Shown here: positions 8,611 to 17,291 of the stretch, piece by piece
How the letters are laid out: every line of letters begins with the position of its first letter
Position numbering within the stretch: the first letter of the stretch is position 1
Origin: JBQTIQ01 sp052387955
GTDB taxonomy: Bacteria; Actinomycetota; Acidimicrobiia; Acidimicrobiales; JACDCH01
Length of the DNA: 53,935 bases
Assembly: GCA_052387955.1 (NCBI GenBank)
Contig: JBQTIQ010000052.1
Span: 1 to 53,935, forward strand
Direction of reading: 5' to 3'
Program-made: the position numbers and the translations under genes
The notes under the pieces: model-generated
What the model saw: only the letters and a program-made list of their open reading frames with translations
Database searches by the model: none
What the model was told of the DNA's origin: nothing

Positions 8611-9764
8611 CGGTCCCCCGCCATCGCGGCCAGGACCTTGCCGAGGATGGCCACGGCGTCGGTGATCTCGTGCTCGGCGACGTTGAGAGGCGGGGCGAAA
8701 CGCAAGGCGGTGGGGCGCACCGCGTTGACGACCAGCCCTTCGTCCAGGCAGCGAACGGCGACGACACGGGCATCGAGGTCGGCGGCGAGATCAGCGGCCA
8801 GCAGCAGTCCGAGCCCCCGTACCGCTACCACCTCGGGCAGCCGGGCCAACGCCGCCGACAAGATCTCGCCCAACTCGGCCGCCCGGGCCGGCGCGTCGAT
8901 GCGCTCCATCTCGGCCAGCACCGCTCGGGCGGCGGCGGCGGCGAGGGGCTGGCCGCCGAAGGTGGTGGCGTGGTCGCCGGGCTCGAACACGCCGGCCACA
9001 TCGGCGCGGGCCCAGCACGCCCCGATGGGCACGCCGTTCCCCAGGGCCTTGGCCATGGTGACGACGTCGGGGTGGATCCCAGCGTGCTGGAAGGCGAACC
9101 ACCGGCCGGTGCGGGCCAGCCCGCTCTGCACCTCGTCGACGACGAGCAGCACCCCTCGCTCCGTGCACATCCGGCTCACCGCCCGCAGGTACTCGGCCGA
9201 CGCCGGGTTGACACCGCCCTCGCCCTGGACCGCTTCGAGGATGACGGCGCCGACCGACGGGCCCAGGGCGGCCTCGAGCGCCTCGGCGTCGTCGTAGGGG
9301 ACGTGGCGGAAGCCTTCGGGCAGGGGCTGGAAGGCTTCGTGCTTGTCGGGCTGGCCGGTGGCGTGCAGGGTGGCCAGCGTGCGGCCATGGAACGACCCGT
9401 AGGTGCTGACGACGACGTGGCGGCCTCGTCCGCCGAACTTGCGGCCCAGCTTCAGGGCGCATTCGTTGGCTTCGGCCCCGGAATTGCAGAAGAACACCTG
9501 GCCGCCGCCCCCGAGGAGGCGGTCGAGGGTCTCGGCCAAGGGGCCGTCGTGCTCGTTGCCGTACAGGTTCGAGACGTGCAGCAGGCGTCGGGCCTGGTCG
9601 GCCAAGGCGTCGGCCACCGCCGGATGGGCATGACCGAGGCTGGTGACGGCCAGCCCGCTGACGAAGTCGAGGTACTCCCCGCCGTCCTCGTCCCACAAGC
9701 GGGTGCCCTGGCCCCGCACGAACGTCCGGGCCGGCACCGGATAGGTCGGCATCAGGTAGCTCAC
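8607..9764 (-). CDS. argD: Acetylornithine aminotransferase
   Basis: PLP enzyme turning N-acetylglutamate semialdehyde into N-acetylornithine; related enzymes also act in lysine synthesis. In 385 residues one sees FCNSGAEANECALK, GSFHGRT, VVDEVQSGLARTG and the Schiff-base lysine in VVTMAKALGNG (Lys239), followed by TTFGGQPLA. The start is GTG 9764 overlapping the argB stop as GTGA. An ATG four codons later (9752) is a possible alternative. It lies between argB and argF in the operon. Confidence 0.95.
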   Translation of the reverse strand: MSYLMPTYPVPARTFVRGQGTRLWDEDGGEYLDFVSGLAVTSLGHAHPAVADALADQARRLLHVSNLYGNEHDGPLAETLDRLLGGGGQVFFCNSGAEANECALKLGRKFGGRGRHVVVSTYGSFHGRTLATLHATGQPDKHEAFQPLPEGFRHVPYDDAEALEAALGPSVGAVILEAVQGEGGVNPASAEYLRAVSRMCTERGVLLVVDEVQSGLARTGRWFAFQHAGIHPDVVTMAKALGNGVPIGACWARADVAGVFEPGDHATTFGGQPLAAAAARAVLAEMERIDAPARAAELGEILSAALARLPEVVAVRGLGLLLAADLAADLDARVVAVRCLDEGLVVNAVRPTALRFAPPLNVAEHEITDAVAILGKVLAAMAGDR

Positions 9765-10666
9765 GACGCCGCGCCCTTGGTGACCATCGTGCCGATGCCG
9801 CTGTCGGTGAACACCTCGAGGAGCAGCACGTGGGGGACCCGGCCGTCGAGCACATGAGCCGAGCCCACCCCGTTCTCGACGGCGTGGGCGCAGGCCGCGA
9901 CCTTTGGGATCATCCCGCCCGACAGCACGTCGGTGCCCATGAGCGTGCGGAGCTCGTCGGAGCCAGCCCTGCTGATGAGGGTTGCCGGGTCGTCCGGGTC
10001 CCGCAGGAGGCCGGCCACGTCGGTCAGGTAGATCACCTTCTCCGACCCCAGCGATTCGGCGATCGCGCCGGCCACCGTGTCGGCGTTGATGTTGTAGGAC
10101 TGCCCCGCTTCGTCGGCGCCGATGGTCGCCACCACCGGTACCAGTTCCTCGGCCAGCAGGCGTTCGAGGATGGCCGGGTTCACCGCCTCGACGTCGCCCA
10201 CGAAGCCGAGATCGGGGTGGCGGGCGGAGGCGAGGATCAAGCCGGCGTCCTCACCCGAGAGGCCGACGGCGAGCGGGCCGTGGACGTTGATCGACGAGAC
10301 GATGTCGCGGTTCACCTTGCCCACGAGCACCATCCGGGCGACGTCGAGGCTTTCCGCGTCGGTGACCCGGAGGCCGTCGACGAACTCGGGGACGAGGCCG
10401 AGGCGTCCCATGAGGGCGGAGATCTGGGGGCCGCCTCCGTGCACGACGACCGGGCGGATGCCGACGGCCCGCATCATCACGATGTCGTCGGCGAACAGCG
10501 CCGCCAGGTGGGGATCGGTCATGGCATGGCCCCCGTACTTCACCACGATGGTGGAGCCGGCGAAACGACGGATGTAGGGCAGCGCCTCGATCAGCACCTC
10601 GGCTCGCACACCAGGGTCGAGCGGAGCGGAGGCGACCGGTGCCCGAGAACCATCGGGCGCACTCAT
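9761..10666 (-). CDS. argB: N-acetylglutamate kinase
   Basis: Phosphorylates N-acetylglutamate, usually the arginine-feedback step of the pathway. The amino-acid-kinase fold is visible: TIVVKYGGHAMTD, VVVHGGGPQIS, LSGEDAGLI, YNINADTVAGAIA and GGMIPKV. ATG 10666 overlaps the argJ stop by four bases and starts 301 residues, the normal length. An upstream in-frame ATG (10753) would read back inside argJ and has no homology. The N-terminal stretch before the fold suggests the arginine-sensitive class, but I cannot confirm feedback control from sequence. Confidence 0.95.
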   Translation of the reverse strand: MSAPDGSRAPVASAPLDPGVRAEVLIEALPYIRRFAGSTIVVKYGGHAMTDPHLAALFADDIVMMRAVGIRPVVVHGGGPQISALMGRLGLVPEFVDGLRVTDAESLDVARMVLVGKVNRDIVSSINVHGPLAVGLSGEDAGLILASARHPDLGFVGDVEAVNPAILERLLAEELVPVVATIGADEAGQSYNINADTVAGAIAESLGSEKVIYLTDVAGLLRDPDDPATLISRAGSDELRTLMGTDVLSGGMIPKVAACAHAVENGVGSAHVLDGRVPHVLLLEVFTDSGIGTMVTKGAAS

Positions 10667-11826
10667 GATCCTCCCGTGTTCTCGTCGATGTAGGCGTGGG
10701 TGAGGTCGTTGGTCAGCAGCCATGCTTCGCCCCGGCCCACACCGAGATCGCATCGCAACGTGAACTCGGGCCGGGCCACGATCCTGCCGGCGTCAGCACC
10801 GGTGGGGCCGAGGCCCCGCGACACGACCACGTCGTCGTAGGCGATGGTGACGGTGTCGACGTCGAGGGCGACGCCGGCCACGCCGAGCTCAGACAGCACC
10901 CGGCCCCAGTACGGGTCGTTGCCGTAGAAGCTGCACTTGACCAGGGCACTGCCGGCGATCTGGCGGGCGGCTCGGTCCGCTTCGACGGCGTCGCGGGCGC
11001 CGAGCACCTCGACGGTCACGACCTTGGTGTGGCCTTCGGCATCGGCTGCCATCTGGCGGGCCAACGACAAGCAGACCTGGTCGACCGCGGTGCAGAACTC
11101 CTCGAAGTCGGCGGGCGGGCCCGCCGCGCCCGAGGCGAGCAGGACGACGGTGTCGTTGGTGCTGGTACAGCCGTCGACCGCGACCCGGTTGAACGTACGG
11201 GGCACCACTTCGGACAGCAGCGTCTGCACCATCGGCCACGGCACCTCGGCGTCGGTGGTGACCACCGCCAGCATGGTGGCCATGTTGGGGGCGATCATGG
11301 CCGCGCCCTTGGCCATGCCCCCCACCACCCACGACCCGTCGGCCGACCGGACCTGCGCCTGCTTGGGCACGGTGTCGGTGGTCATGATGGCCCGGGCGGC
11401 AGCGGCGCCGGCCTCCTCGGTGCCGGCCGCCGCGGCCAGCGCACTGGGCACACCGGCACGCAACGGCGCCGGGTCGAGCGTGATACCGATCAGGCCGGTG
11501 GAACAGACCAGGACCTCCGTCGGCGCGCAGCCCAGCTCGGCCGCCGCCAATGCGCACGCCTCGGAGGCCACAGCCACGTCGGTACCGGTGGCGCAGTTGG
11601 CGTTGCCGCTGTTGAGCACGACGGCGGAGACCTGATGGCCGGCGGCGATGTGTGCCTTCGAGACCCGTACCGGGCCGGCGCAGGCGAGGTTCTTGGTGAA
11701 GGTGGCCCCGGCCGGCACGGGCCGTCCGTCGCAGGTGGCGACAACGGCGAGATCGGGCTCTCCGGAAGCCTTGATGCCACAGTGCATCCCGGCGGCCACG
11801 AAGCCACCGGCCGCGGTGACGCTCAT
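10663..11826 (-). CDS. argJ: Bifunctional ornithine acetyltransferase / N-acetylglutamate synthase
   Basis: Recycles the acetyl group from acetylornithine to glutamate; bifunctional members also use acetyl-CoA. The 387-residue precursor has the self-cleavage site KGAAMIAPNMATMLAVV, with Thr184 as the expected new N-terminal nucleophile. NSGNANC (about 72-78) and YGNDPYWGR further on are family marks. The start ATG 11826 has GAAGGGGAACC directly upstream; the open frame above it (to 12003) is intergenic. It follows argC after a 210-base gap holding two direct repeats and overlaps argB at its stop. Confidence 0.95.
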   Translation of the reverse strand: MSVTAAGGFVAAGMHCGIKASGEPDLAVVATCDGRPVPAGATFTKNLACAGPVRVSKAHIAAGHQVSAVVLNSGNANCATGTDVAVASEACALAAAELGCAPTEVLVCSTGLIGITLDPAPLRAGVPSALAAAAGTEEAGAAAARAIMTTDTVPKQAQVRSADGSWVVGGMAKGAAMIAPNMATMLAVVTTDAEVPWPMVQTLLSEVVPRTFNRVAVDGCTSTNDTVVLLASGAAGPPADFEEFCTAVDQVCLSLARQMAADAEGHTKVVTVEVLGARDAVEADRAARQIAGSALVKCSFYGNDPYWGRVLSELGVAGVALDVDTVTIAYDDVVVSRGLGPTGADAGRIVARPEFTLRCDLGVGRGEAWLLTNDLTHAYIDENTGGS

Positions 11827-11905
11827 AGGTTCCCCTTCAAGGTCGAGCGCCCGTGAACGACTGCAACTGCATTGCGCACTCGGCACCGATGAGCGAAGAG
11901 CACTG

Positions 11906-12042
11906 TGCTGGCTGATTCGCTCGCAAGCTCGCTCATGGCCACACCGTCGGGCGCGTCGACGCGCTGACGTCGTAAGTGGGTACCAGTGGGCGGCGACGAA
12001 CACCCATCGTGCCGGCTGGTCCGCTCGCGAGCTCGCTCACGG
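11906..12042. repeat. Pair of imperfect direct repeats between argC and argJ
   Basis: 33-bp copies at 11906-11938 and 12010-12042, each of the form TGCTGGCTGATTCGCTCGCA then AGCTCGCTCATGG, with five or six differences between them. The second copy overlaps the argC stop codon (12037-12039). Each half can fold on itself through GAGCGAGCTCGCGAGC-like palindromy. No gene lies in this gap. Confidence 0.7.
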
Positions 12043-13062
12043 ATAGAGCCCGGCCACGGGCAGGCCGGCCGTCTCGTCGAGGCCGAGCAGGAGGTTGGTG
12101 CACTGCACCGCCTGCCCGCTGGTGCCCTTGACCAGGTTGTCCAACGCGGCCAGGGCCAGCACCCATCCCGTGCGCTGGTCGTAGCGGGCGGTGACGTGAG
12201 CGGTATTGGCACCGGCGGTGGCCTTGGTCGAGGGCGACCCGGCGGTGACCACGACGAAGGGCTCATCGGCGTAGGCGCCGTGCAGGCAGTCGAGTACCTC
12301 CCCGCTCGAGGGGGTCGCGGTGGGCCGGGCGTAGCAGGTGGCCAGGATGCCCCGGTTCATCGGCGCCAGGTGGGGCGTGAACAGCACCTGCGCCGGCCCG
12401 TCGCCCACCGCCGCGAGGACCTGTTCGATCTCGGGGGTGTGACGATGGTTCCCCAACCCGTAGGCGACGAAGTCCTCGTCGGTGCCGCAGAACGGGAACT
12501 TGCCCCGGCCCGCGCCCGACACGCCGCTGGCGGCGTCGACCACGATGCCGGTGGGCTCGACCAGCCCAGCACGCACCAGCGGCGCCAACGCCAGGACGGC
12601 GGCAGTCGGGTAGCACCCGGGAGAGGCGACGTGGGCGTGGGCCTGGATCTCGTCGCGGAACAGTTCGGGCAGGCCGTAGGCGAACTCGCCCAGAAGGCCG
12701 GGGGCCTGGTGGGCGGTGCCGTACCACTGCGGGTACAGGTCGGCGTCGGCCAACCGGAAGTCGGCCGCCAGGTCGACGACGTGCTTCACCCTCGAACGGA
12801 GCTGGGGCACCATCGTCTGCGAGATGCCATGGGGCAGGCCCAGGTACACGACGTCGAGGCCGTCCAGCCGCTCCGGTTCGTAGGCCTCGAAACGGCGGTC
12901 GCCGTAGGCGCCGGCCAAGCTCGGGTAGAGCTCGGCGATGGGGGTGCCGGCCTGGGTGTCGCCGGTGGCGATCTCGACGGTCAGGTCGGGATGGCTGGCG
13001 CACAGGCGCAGCAGTTCGGCGCCGGCGAACCCCGACGCCCCGACGATCCCGACGTGAGGCAT
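12037..13062 (-). CDS. argC: N-acetyl-gamma-glutamyl-phosphate reductase
   Basis: NADPH-dependent reduction of acetylglutamyl phosphate to the semialdehyde. The 341-residue protein starts MPHVGIVGASGFAGAELLRL (nucleotide-binding GxxGxxG). It contains the catalytic cysteine in ASPGCYPTA (Cys150), and SGAGRGKFPF and HRHTPEIEQ later. ATG 13062 begins right at the homology. The frame is open upstream to 13332, but that crosses a repeat and part of the flippase gene. First gene of the arginine operon, with an ArgR-box-like palindrome immediately upstream. Confidence 0.96.
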   Translation of the reverse strand: MPHVGIVGASGFAGAELLRLCASHPDLTVEIATGDTQAGTPIAELYPSLAGAYGDRRFEAYEPERLDGLDVVYLGLPHGISQTMVPQLRSRVKHVVDLAADFRLADADLYPQWYGTAHQAPGLLGEFAYGLPELFRDEIQAHAHVASPGCYPTAAVLALAPLVRAGLVEPTGIVVDAASGVSGAGRGKFPFCGTDEDFVAYGLGNHRHTPEIEQVLAAVGDGPAQVLFTPHLAPMNRGILATCYARPTATPSSGEVLDCLHGAYADEPFVVVTAGSPSTKATAGANTAHVTARYDQRTGWVLALAALDNLVKGTSGQAVQCTNLLLGLDETAGLPVAGLYP

Positions 13063-13092
13063 CGCATGATCATACAAGTTCATGCATGACCA
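13063..13092 (-). promoter_or_regulatory. Candidate ArgR operator (ARG box) before argC
   Basis: On the minus strand, just before the argC start, the AT-rich patch TGCATGAACTTGTATGATCA stands out in a 70% GC background. It contains two imperfect half sites (ATGCATGAA and TATGATCATG) arranged like tandem ARG-box halves. With argR in the same operon this is the expected operator position; binding is inferred, not shown. Confidence 0.5.
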
Positions 13093-13153
13093 TCCAAGCC
13101 GGTACCAAGATCGCCTCGGCCCACGCGGCTGGTCGGATCCCGTAGGTTGATGT

Positions 13154-13213
13154 GGGCGCCGGAGCGCCGGAGCCGGCGCGACAGGGCACGGCCTGCGGGG
13201 CCGGGGAACGCCG
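13154..13213 (-). repeat. Family-1 dispersed repeat copy
   Basis: GCGCCGGAGCGCCGGAGCCG, then a diverged middle, then GGCCTGCGGGGCCGGGGAACGC: the complement of the family-1 core. It occupies the gap between the argC operator region and the stop of the flippase gene. Confidence 0.7.
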
Positions 13214-13222
13214 AATGCGCGG

Positions 13223-14665
13223 TCAGGGCTCCAGGGGCAGGTCGTGCAGCGCTTCGATGAGGTCGCCGGCCAGCATCGTGGCGCCGGCCCGGGTCCGGGC
13301 ATGGACGAACCAGGCCATGGCACCCAGGGCAACGACTGAACCAGCCAGCAGGGCCAGCTCGATCCGGGGGAACAACGACAGCCCCGACAACGCCACGGTG
13401 GCGACGATGAAGCCGGCGATGGCGGCCAGCCAGCTGAGCGCGGCCTGGCTCTGTCCGTGGAGCGCGATCAGGGCCTGGGCCATGGCCAGGGCGAGCATGT
13501 AGGCGGCGCTGCCTGCCGCCAGCAGGCCGAGGTCGCCCCGACCGATCTCGACCGCGAAGGCGACGTCGACGACCAGGGGGCCAGCCAGCACGGTCCCGAC
13601 GATGCCCACGACGCCCACCGCAGCCACCGCCTTGACCAGGCGCCGGAACCCGCTACGAAAGTCGTCGAGGCGCCCGGCGCTGGCGAGGGCCGACAGCTTG
13701 GGGAGCAGCGCCGCCTGCACCGCCTGGAACAGGAAGAGCGGAAGCCGGGCGATGACGACGCCCACGAAGAACGTCCCGACCTGGTCCTTCTCGGCCTCGC
13801 TGGCCAGCAGCTCGATGGCCGGCACGCCGGCGTTGACCAACGCCTGGGCCAGCACCGACGCCGCCAACAGGGCCCCCAGCGAGCTGGACAGCTCGGACCA
13901 GGGGGCGTCGGGGCCAGGGGTGACGATGTCGCGTTGACCGCGCATGCCGATGACCACCGCGACGATGGGGGCGGCGCCGAGCACGACGCCGTAGAGGCCG
14001 GCGGTGCGGACGCCGGCAGCGGCGAGGATCACGCATCCCACCACCCGGAAGACGCCTTCCATGCCGATGATCACCGAGTAGGGCCGGAACCGTCCCAACC
14101 CGGAGACGGCACCCCGGCTGAGGTGCTCCATCCAGTAGCCGACCAGGCCGAGGACGAGGCCGACGAGGAGGAGCCACTGCCCGCTGAAGAGGTGCTCCAC
14201 CACCACCGGGCTGAATGCGGCCAGCACCACGAGCAGGACCGCCAGCAAGCCAGCGCCGAGCAGGGTCGCCCGTCGCAGCAGCGGGCCGGCGCCCTGGCCG
14301 AGGGTCCCGCGTGCGGCCAGCGCCCGGCTGACCTCCTGTTCGAGGGGTAGGAAGAAGCCGAGGCCGGCGGTGAAGAACACCGCCCAGAGCACGCCCAGAG
14401 GGCCGTAGGCCTCGGTGCCGAGCGCGTGCTTGGCCACGGTCAGGTAGGCGTAGGAGGTCACCCCGGCGACGGCCAGTCCGACCGCTACCTCGATGGTCCC
14501 GTCGGGAAGAGGGTTCGAGCCCTTGATCCGTTCAGGGCGGAGGGTGCTCAGGTCGGGCTCCTGGGGCGTGAGAGTCGATGGACAGTAACCGCCGGCGGCC
14601 GGGGTTTCGTGGAGGACGCCGCGTCGGCTGGGCACGATCGCCCCGAAGGTCGCCGTCGCCGCCAC
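13223..14665 (-). CDS. MOP-superfamily flippase-like polysaccharide/lipid transporter
   Basis: The 480-residue integral membrane protein has about twelve to fourteen hydrophobic helices beginning near residue 58 (TIEVAVGLAVAGVTSYAYLT). An EQEVSRALAARG loop is followed by repeated helices, as in Wzx/MurJ-like exporters of lipid-linked sugars. The N-terminal 55 residues before the first helix lack hydrophobicity, so the true start may be later than ATG 14665, for example near the LRPERIKG segment. It follows pheT by 66 bases on the same strand, so it may share the pheST transcript. No glycosyltransferases are adjacent, so the cargo is unknown. A DMT or MATE drug exporter is less likely. Confidence 0.75.
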   Translation of the reverse strand: MAATATFGAIVPSRRGVLHETPAAGGYCPSTLTPQEPDLSTLRPERIKGSNPLPDGTIEVAVGLAVAGVTSYAYLTVAKHALGTEAYGPLGVLWAVFFTAGLGFFLPLEQEVSRALAARGTLGQGAGPLLRRATLLGAGLLAVLLVVLAAFSPVVVEHLFSGQWLLLVGLVLGLVGYWMEHLSRGAVSGLGRFRPYSVIIGMEGVFRVVGCVILAAAGVRTAGLYGVVLGAAPIVAVVIGMRGQRDIVTPGPDAPWSELSSSLGALLAASVLAQALVNAGVPAIELLASEAEKDQVGTFFVGVVIARLPLFLFQAVQAALLPKLSALASAGRLDDFRSGFRRLVKAVAAVGVVGIVGTVLAGPLVVDVAFAVEIGRGDLGLLAAGSAAYMLALAMAQALIALHGQSQAALSWLAAIAGFIVATVALSGLSLFPRIELALLAGSVVALGAMAWFVHARTRAGATMLAGDLIEALHDLPLEP

Positions 14666-14731
14666 CAGGCCGTGGGCGACAGTCGGCGGAGGCAGGAGCG
14701 AAGCGTCGGCAGCAGCAGATCAGGACTTCGG

Positions 14732-17095
14732 TCAGCGCAACCGGGCGTCGAGTGGTGATTCGACGGCGTCGACGCAGGCCGAGCGCAGACGGCCCACTTC
14801 GTCGTCGGTGAGCGTGCGGTCGACGGCTTGGAGCCGCAGTCGGAAAGCAAGGCTGCGACGGCCCTCGGCTATGCCTGGGCCGCGGTAGACGTCGAAGAGT
14901 TCGATGGCGACGAGCAGGTCGCCGGCCGCCGCCCGGATGGCCGCTTCGACGTCGCCGGCGGGGACGGCGTCGGCGGTGTCGAAGGCGAGGTCGATGTCGC
15001 TCGAAGGGAACCGGCTGACCGGCCGGTAGCGGTGCTCGCGGTAGGAAAACTCCAGGAGGCGGCCGAGGTCGACCTCGAGGTAGGCGACCCGGCCGGCTAT
15101 TCCCCACTGCTCGAGCACCTCGGGCCCCACCTCGCCGACGGTCCCGAGCCGGTCGGTGCCGAGGATGATCTCGGCGCTGCGGGTGGGGTGCATCCCGGGG
15201 GGTGCGGCCGCCTGCAACCGGTGCTCCCCAGGCCCGAGGGCAGCGGCGAGGGCGTCCCAGACCTCGACCGCGTCGGGCGCCTCGGCGCCGGCCACGGCGA
15301 CCGCCAGGTGCTCGCGCTCGTCGGGCAGGGGTTCGGGTCGAGCAGGCGGGAGGAAGACGTGGCCGATCTCGAAGAAGGCGGCGCCGGCGACCCGGTGCGA
15401 CTGGTTGTAGGCCACCGTGCGCAGCAGCCCCGGCAGCAGGGCCGTACGTAGCACCGACTCCTCCGCCACCAGCGGGTTGGTGATGGTGATGCCCTGGTCG
15501 TCGAGGCCGCTCCGGGCCAGGTCGCCGGGAGCGAGGAAGGGCAGGGGCATCGCTTCGGACAGGCCGAGGCCCACGAGCACGGCCCGGGCCCGGCGCCGTT
15601 CGTGCTGGCGACGGGTGAGCCCGCCGATGTGCACCGACGGAGGTACCACGGCCCCGATGTTCTGGTAGCCGTGGTGGCGTGCAACCTCCTCGACGATGTC
15701 GATCTCGGCCTCGGCGTCGTAGCGCCACGACGGGATCACGACGTCGAGGTCGGCGCCGGCGGGGGTGGGGGCGAAGCCGATCGGCTCGAGCAGGCCGGCG
15801 ATGTCGGGGGCGCCGAGCTCGGTCCCCAGCACGGCGTTGACCCGGGCCGTGCGCAGCCGGACCGGCCGGTGGGCCGGGAGCGTTCCCCGGGTATCCACGA
15901 CGCCAGGGGCGACGCGGCCGACGGCGTCGCCCAGCACCTCGATGTAGCGGGCGTGGGCCAGTTCGATGACCTCGGGGTCGGCGCCCTTCTCGAACCGGGC
16001 CGAGGCCTCGCTCCGCAGCCCCAGCCGGCGCGACGACTTGGCCACGCCGAGGGGCAGGAACCAGGCCATCTCCACCAGCACGTCGGTGGTGGTGTCGTCG
16101 ATCTCGGCGGCGGCGCCGCCCATGACGCCGCCGACGCCCTGGGGGACGTCGTCGGCGTCGCAGATCAACAGCTCCTCGGACGTCATCGTCCGTTGCGAAC
16201 CGTCCAGGGTGGCGACCACCTCGCCCTCACAGGCGCGGCGCACCCGGAACCCCGGGCCCGCCACACGGGCACGGTCATAGGGGTGCGAGGGCTGGCCGAG
16301 CTCGAGCATCACGTAGTTCGAGGCGTCGACGACGTTGTTGATCGGGCGCATGCCCAGCAGGATGAGACGGGTGGCGATCCTCTGGGGGGAAGCGCCGATG
16401 ACGACGCCCGACAGCACCCGGGCGGTGAAGCGCCCGCAGCGCTCCGGGTCGAGCACCTCGACGGTGACGAGATCGGCGGCGGCCGGCCCTTGTTCGACGA
16501 TGTCGGGTGAGGGCAAGGTGAAGGGCTCGCCGAACCAGGCCGCCAGGTCGCGGGCCAGGCCGGCGATCGACATGGCGTCGGGCCGGTTGGGGTTGACCTC
16601 GAGGTCCCAGACGACGTCGGCTTCGATGCCGAACGCCTCCTTGAGCGAGGTCCCGAGGGTGGTGCCGGCCGGCACCCGGCCGTCGAGGAGGAGGATGCCC
16701 CCCGGGTCGCCGGGCAGGCCCAGCTCGGGTGGCGAGCACAGCATGCCGTTCGACCACTGCCCACGCAGTTTGCGCCGGGCGATCTCCATGCCGTTGGGCA
16801 TCACCGTCCCCAGCGTGGCCAGCGGCACCAGGTCGCCGACCTTCATGTTGAAGGCCCCGCAGCACACCTGGAGCACGTCGCCGGCGCCAGCGTCCACGTC
16901 GACCAGCTGGATCCGCTCCGCGTTGGGATGAGCCCGCAGGTCCTTGACCTCGGCCACCACGATCCCGTCGAGCCCCCGCCCGACGTGTTCGATCTCCTCC
17001 ACCGGCGTCCCCAACGCCCCGAACGCCTCGCTGATCTCCTCGACCCCTTTCGCCAGCGGCGCAAACTCCCGCATCCACGACAACAGCGCCTTCAT
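14732..17095 (-). CDS. pheT: Phenylalanyl-tRNA synthetase beta subunit
   Basis: Large subunit of the heterotetrameric PheRS, responsible for tRNA binding and editing. In 787 residues the order is an N-terminal EMAP/tRNA-binding domain (LRAHPNAERIQLVDVDAG to NGMLCSPPELGL, about 53-125), then B3/B4 editing, then B5 (DVVIPSWRYDAEAEIDIVEE), the catalytic-like core (RSEASARFEKGADPEVIE, LRTALLPGLLRT) and a C-terminal anticodon-binding FDX-ACB domain (RFPSSDIDLAF). Normal length and layout. It is separated from pheS by about 195 bases of hairpin-rich sequence, unlike the tight coupling usually seen. Confidence 0.96.
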   Translation of the reverse strand: MKALLSWMREFAPLAKGVEEISEAFGALGTPVEEIEHVGRGLDGIVVAEVKDLRAHPNAERIQLVDVDAGAGDVLQVCCGAFNMKVGDLVPLATLGTVMPNGMEIARRKLRGQWSNGMLCSPPELGLPGDPGGILLLDGRVPAGTTLGTSLKEAFGIEADVVWDLEVNPNRPDAMSIAGLARDLAAWFGEPFTLPSPDIVEQGPAAADLVTVEVLDPERCGRFTARVLSGVVIGASPQRIATRLILLGMRPINNVVDASNYVMLELGQPSHPYDRARVAGPGFRVRRACEGEVVATLDGSQRTMTSEELLICDADDVPQGVGGVMGGAAAEIDDTTTDVLVEMAWFLPLGVAKSSRRLGLRSEASARFEKGADPEVIELAHARYIEVLGDAVGRVAPGVVDTRGTLPAHRPVRLRTARVNAVLGTELGAPDIAGLLEPIGFAPTPAGADLDVVIPSWRYDAEAEIDIVEEVARHHGYQNIGAVVPPSVHIGGLTRRQHERRRARAVLVGLGLSEAMPLPFLAPGDLARSGLDDQGITITNPLVAEESVLRTALLPGLLRTVAYNQSHRVAGAAFFEIGHVFLPPARPEPLPDEREHLAVAVAGAEAPDAVEVWDALAAALGPGEHRLQAAAPPGMHPTRSAEIILGTDRLGTVGEVGPEVLEQWGIAGRVAYLEVDLGRLLEFSYREHRYRPVSRFPSSDIDLAFDTADAVPAGDVEAAIRAAAGDLLVAIELFDVYRGPGIAEGRRSLAFRLRLQAVDRTLTDDEVGRLRSACVDAVESPLDARLR

Positions 17096-17291
17096 TGAAC
17101 GCTCCGACGCGAGAGGGCGAGCCCATCACCTACTGACAGCTCGGCGCAGCCGCAGGGGGTGTGGGGGGCACCCCCACACATGCGCCGTAGGGTCGCTTCG
17201 CGGCCCGAAGGCGCCTCGAGCCCGCCGAAGGCGGGGGCCTCAGAGGAACTCGTCCAAACGGAGCGAGCGAAGCGAGCGAGTGAGGACGAAA
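17096..17291. repeat. Hairpin-rich pheS-pheT spacer
   Basis: Holds GTGTGGGGG-GCA-CCCCCACAC (17159-17179), a perfect 9-bp stem with a 3-base loop; CCCGCC-GAA-GGCGGG near 17220-17234; and a GAGCGAGCGAAGCGAGCGAG palindrome (17261-17280). No gene is visible. It could be a processing or attenuation element or a mobile palindromic repeat. Confidence 0.65.
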
